From an uncultured Candidatus Planktophila sp. (GTDB taxonomy: Bacteria; Actinomycetota; Actinomycetes; Nanopelagicales; Nanopelagicaceae), in the NCBI GenBank assembly GCA_937927965.1, contig CALEZA010000134.1, positions 1 through 7,589 of the forward strand: a stretch of 7,589 nucleotides of DNA, given 5' to 3'. Within the stretch, counting starts at the first letter, position 1; each line of letters starts with the position of its first letter. The position numbers and the translations under genes were made by a program. Below are positions 5,393 to 7,589 of this stretch, in pieces. The notes beneath the pieces were generated by a model. It worked only from the letters and a program-made list of their open reading frames with translations, was not told the DNA's origin and made no database searches.

Positions 5393-5400
5393 AGATTAAA

Positions 5401-5712
5401 TCAAACAGTAAAGCCAAGAGCTCGAAGTTGATCGCGACCCTCATCTGTAATTTTATCTGGACCCCATGGCGGCATCCAGACCCAATTGATTCGCACATCA
5501 TCTACGAGAGAAGCTAGCGCCTGACGAGTCTGGTCTTCAATCACATCTTGAAGTGGACATGCAGCAGAAGTCAGAGTCATGTTCAGGACTGCGATGTTAT
5601 TTTCATCGACCATTGCATCATAGACAAGGCCGAGATCGACAACATTGATACCCAACTCTGGGTCGACAACATCCTTCATTGCCTCAGTGACATCTTCAAT
5701 AGCTGCGCTCAT
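5401..5712 (-). CDS. sufT: SufT/MIP18-family (DUF59) Fe-S cluster assembly protein
   Basis: Small cytoplasmic protein helping to mature or deliver Fe-S clusters; the family also includes PaaD and the yeast/human MIP18 proteins. The 103 residues are essentially one DUF59 domain: DPELGINVVDLGLVY (17-31), the LTSAACPL block (47-54) with the conserved Cys52, and a C-terminal tail WMPPWGPDKITDEGRDQL (78-95), typical of actinobacterial SufT such as Rv1466. The ATG at 5712 has a good ribosome binding site (AGGA, 7-nt spacer). It follows sufU after 28 bp, the same gene order as in M. tuberculosis, and that context is the main reason to prefer SufT over a phenylacetate-degradation PaaD. No Fe-S binding can be concluded from the single conserved cysteine alone. 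Confidence 0.9.
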   Translation of the reverse strand: MSAAIEDVTEAMKDVVDPELGINVVDLGLVYDAMVDENNIAVLNMTLTSAACPLQDVIEDQTRQALASLVDDVRINWVWMPPWGPDKITDEGRDQLRALGFTV

Positions 5713-5740
5713 GTTCGTATCCTATCTATATTTCGTGCAA

Positions 5741-6181
5741 TTAATTATCGGCTTGAGCTTGCAGAGAGGCATCTTTAAAGGCCATCCAACCAAGAAGAGC
5801 ACATTTGATTCGAGCGGGGTACTGTGAAACTCCAGCCAGAGCCACTGCATCCTCCAACACTTCAGGGTTACCTTCCAAGGCTCCCTTACTCTGCATCAAC
5901 TCAAGAAACTCTTCCGAGATAGCCCCTGCTTCAGCCAAAGTCTTTCCTGTGAGTAGATCACTCAAAATTGAAGTGCTCGCCTGGGAGATTGAGCAGCCGA
6001 CACCTTCCCAAGTGATTGATTCAACTTTATCTCCATTGAGCTTTACTCCAAGAGTGACCTCATCACCACAACTTGGGTTCACATGATGAACCTGAGCATC
6101 ACAATCTGGGGCTAACTTTTTATTCTGCGGATTCTTGTAGTGATCGAGAATAACTTCTTGATAGAGATTATCGAGTTGCAT
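5741..6181 (-). CDS. sufU: SufU, zinc-dependent sulfurtransferase partner of SufS
   Basis: Accepts persulfide sulfur from SufS and passes it to the SufBCD scaffold. The 146 residues have the IscU-like fold with the SufU ligand set: Cys38 and Asp40 in PSCGDEV, Cys63 in GVGCSIS, and Cys127 in RIKCALLGW. These match the zinc ligands and acceptor cysteine of Bacillus subtilis SufU (Cys41, Asp43, Cys66, Cys128). An insertion of about 20 residues relative to IscU (around 80-105) between the second and third cysteine is the usual mark of SufU over scaffold-type IscU. The ATG overlaps the sufS stop by one base (TAATG), so translation is probably coupled. Confidence 0.95.
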   Translation of the reverse strand: MQLDNLYQEVILDHYKNPQNKKLAPDCDAQVHHVNPSCGDEVTLGVKLNGDKVESITWEGVGCSISQASTSILSDLLTGKTLAEAGAISEEFLELMQSKGALEGNPEVLEDAVALAGVSQYPARIKCALLGWMAFKDASLQAQADN

Positions 6182-7428
6182 TATCTACCAAAATATTTCG
6201 TTGCATCATGGATGCCTTGGATGAGCGCATCAAGGTCCTCTTGAGTGTTATAAAGATAAAGTGATGCTCTCGTTGTAGCCACAACACCCATCTTACGATT
6301 TAGTGGCCAAGCACAATGATGACCAGTTCTCACGGCGATTCCTTGGCTATCGAGAAACTGGCCAAGATCGTGAGGATGGATATCGCCCACAGTGAAGGAG
6401 ACTGAACCTCCGCGCAAATTCATATCGGTTGGGCCAACAATCGTGACTTCCTCTATCTCAGAAAGCGAAGAGATAAGTGAGTGAGTCAACTCTTGCTCAT
6501 GTTGGTAGATCGCATCCATTCCGATATTGGAAAGGTAATCAATAGCTGCGCCCAAACCTGCCGCCTGAGCCATATTGGGAACACCTGCTTCAAACTTGCG
6601 AGGTGCAGGAGCCCAAGTAGCTGAAGTCATGGTGACAGTCTCAATCATTGATCCACCAGTCAGGAATGGTGGAAGTTCATCGAGAAGCTCAGCTCTCCCC
6701 CACAACACGCCAACTCCAGTAGGTCCTAGAACTTTGTGGCCAGAAAATGCAACGAAGTCAACGCCAAGTTTCGCAACATCTACCTTCATATGCGGCACAG
6801 ATTGACATGCATCCAGAACAATAACCGCACCCACTTGATGTGCTCGTTGAACAATGGCTTCCAGCGGATTTATCGTTCCCAGTACATTCGATTGATGAGT
6901 AAGAGCAACAACTTTGGTCTTCTCTGTGATCACTTTATCTATCTGAGTGAGATCAAGCCGTCCTTCGGGTGTTACCTCAAACCATGAAAGCACAGCGCCT
7001 GTGCGAGCTGCCAATTGCTGCCAAGGAATGAGATTGGCATGGTGCTCCATCTCAGTGACAACGATCGAGTCTCCAGGTTGAAGATTAAATCGGTTGCCAA
7101 TAGGCGCGTTTCCCATCGCGTAAGCGACTAGGTTGAGAGATTCTGTTGCGCTCTTGGTAAAGATGACTTCACTTTCAGCAGCGCCTATGAAGGAAGCCAC
7201 CTTCGCTCGCGCACCTTCGTATATATCTGTGGCTTCTTCTGCTAGTTGATGTGCGCCGCGATGGACTGCTGCGTTATGAAGGCGATAGAAATCTGACTCT
7301 GCAGCAATTACAGACTCTGGCTTCTGACTTGTGGCACCTGAATCCAGATAGACAAGTCTTTTGCCGTCGCGAATTTTCCGATCAAAAATCGGAAAATCTC
7401 TACGAATTACTGCAGCGTCAAAGCTCAT
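6181..7428 (-). CDS. sufS: Cysteine desulfurase SufS (PLP-dependent)
   Basis: Converts L-cysteine to L-alanine while loading sulfur on an active-site cysteine, the sulfur source of the Suf pathway; cytoplasmic. The 415 residues are normal for a class II (SufS/CsdA) desulfurase. Visible landmarks: YLDSGATSQKP (27-37), MEHHANLIPW (127-136) with the PLP-stacking histidine, LDACQS (205-210), the PLP lysine Lys232 in FSGHKVLGPTG, and RTGHHCAWP (367-375) with catalytic Cys372 on the short loop typical of SufS rather than the longer IscS/NifS loop. TRASLYLYNT (386-395) closes the domain. The ATG overlaps the sufC stop by one base (TAATG), and an AGG 6 nt upstream may serve as ribosome binding site. 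The sufU partner follows with another TAATG overlap. Confidence 0.96.
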   Translation of the reverse strand: MSFDAAVIRRDFPIFDRKIRDGKRLVYLDSGATSQKPESVIAAESDFYRLHNAAVHRGAHQLAEEATDIYEGARAKVASFIGAAESEVIFTKSATESLNLVAYAMGNAPIGNRFNLQPGDSIVVTEMEHHANLIPWQQLAARTGAVLSWFEVTPEGRLDLTQIDKVITEKTKVVALTHQSNVLGTINPLEAIVQRAHQVGAVIVLDACQSVPHMKVDVAKLGVDFVAFSGHKVLGPTGVGVLWGRAELLDELPPFLTGGSMIETVTMTSATWAPAPRKFEAGVPNMAQAAGLGAAIDYLSNIGMDAIYQHEQELTHSLISSLSEIEEVTIVGPTDMNLRGGSVSFTVGDIHPHDLGQFLDSQGIAVRTGHHCAWPLNRKMGVVATTRASLYLYNTQEDLDALIQGIHDATKYFGR

Positions 7429-7589
7429 TAAGCGCCTACATACTCCGCATAACCATTAGCTTCAAGCTTTTCAGCAAGCTCTGGTCCACCCTGCTCAACA
7501 ACCTTGCCCGCAGCAAAGACATGAACGAAATCTGGCTGGATGTAGCGAAGGATGCGTGTGTAGTGAGTGATGAGAAGTACGCCAAGGTT
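7428..7589 (-). CDS. sufC: SufC, Fe-S assembly ATPase, C-terminal 53 residues (5' part outside the window)
   Basis: ABC-type ATPase subunit of the SufBCD scaffold complex. Only the end is present. It begins inside the strand before the switch histidine ([13 protein letters not shown], residues 4-16 of the visible part), continues with [17 protein letters not shown] (19-35), and ends in the helix-rich tail [16 protein letters not shown] typical of SufC. The histidine of ITHY is the conserved H-loop residue. Walker A, signature and Walker B motifs lie beyond the window. The TAA stop shares its last base with the sufS ATG. SufB and SufD would be expected further upstream on the minus strand. Confidence 0.95.
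   Translation of the reverse strand, partial: NLGVLLITHYTRILRYIQPDFVHVFAAGKVVEQGGPELAEKLEANGYAEYVGA

Noticed and set aside
5401..5712. PaaD-like identity for the DUF59 gene
   Set aside because: No phenylacetate genes are nearby, and the gene follows sufU in the established suf order, so SufT is the better name.
1..7589. Mobile elements, CRISPR arrays, prophage or defence genes
   Set aside because: No transposase, integrase, spaced repeats or toxin-antitoxin pair was seen; all long frames belong to housekeeping families with similar composition.

Overview
This is a compact stretch of an actinobacterial chromosome. Three things point there: a DUF3099 gene (a family I know only from Actinobacteria), an InhA/MabA-type fabG-fabI pair, and a suf cluster in the order seen in Mycobacterium tuberculosis (sufC-sufS-sufU-sufT, Rv1463-Rv1466). 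Base composition is moderate (28/60 and 30/60 G+C in two lines counted by hand, 3001-3060 and 6301-6360). Overlaps are many and intergenic space is small. This suits a streamlined freshwater actinobacterium of the acI/Nanopelagicales kind; that placement is inference.

Layout. (1) 1-151, minus: 5' end of infC (IF-3), apparently starting at AUC, preceded by a roughly 200-nt non-coding stretch with strong pairing potential (152-354). (2) 355-2464, minus: a fabG-fabI-vanY-like run (3-oxoacyl-ACP reductase, enoyl-ACP reductase, exported D,D-carboxypeptidase-like protein). fabG and fabI abut as TAA|ATG, and the peptidase gene starts inside the fabI end. (3) 2465-2545: an 81-bp divergent promoter region in which both genes look leaderless. 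(4) 2546-3565, plus: DUF3099 membrane protein and SURF1, separated by three bases and in the same reading phase. (5) 3527-7589, minus: the end of the Fe-S assembly operon sufC(partial)-sufS-sufU-sufT, followed after 8 bp by a complete homodimer-type ABC exporter. Its 3' end overlaps the SURF1 3' end by 39 bp, convergently.

How the genes work together. SufS takes sulfur from cysteine and passes it to SufU. SufC is the ATPase of the SufBCD scaffold, and SufT helps mature or deliver Fe-S clusters. FabG and FabI carry out the two reductions of type II fatty acid synthesis. SURF1 assembles the haem-copper terminal oxidase. The peptidase and the exporter act at the envelope.

All recognised proteins are ordinary housekeeping families with intact key residues. 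I see no mobile element, CRISPR array, tRNA, rRNA or obvious foreign island. The least explained sequence is the infC leader: a terminator-like hairpin, then a possible three-way junction formed by an exact 8-bp stem enclosing two small hairpins with almost no unpaired bases, ending two bases before the ribosome binding site of a non-AUG start codon.
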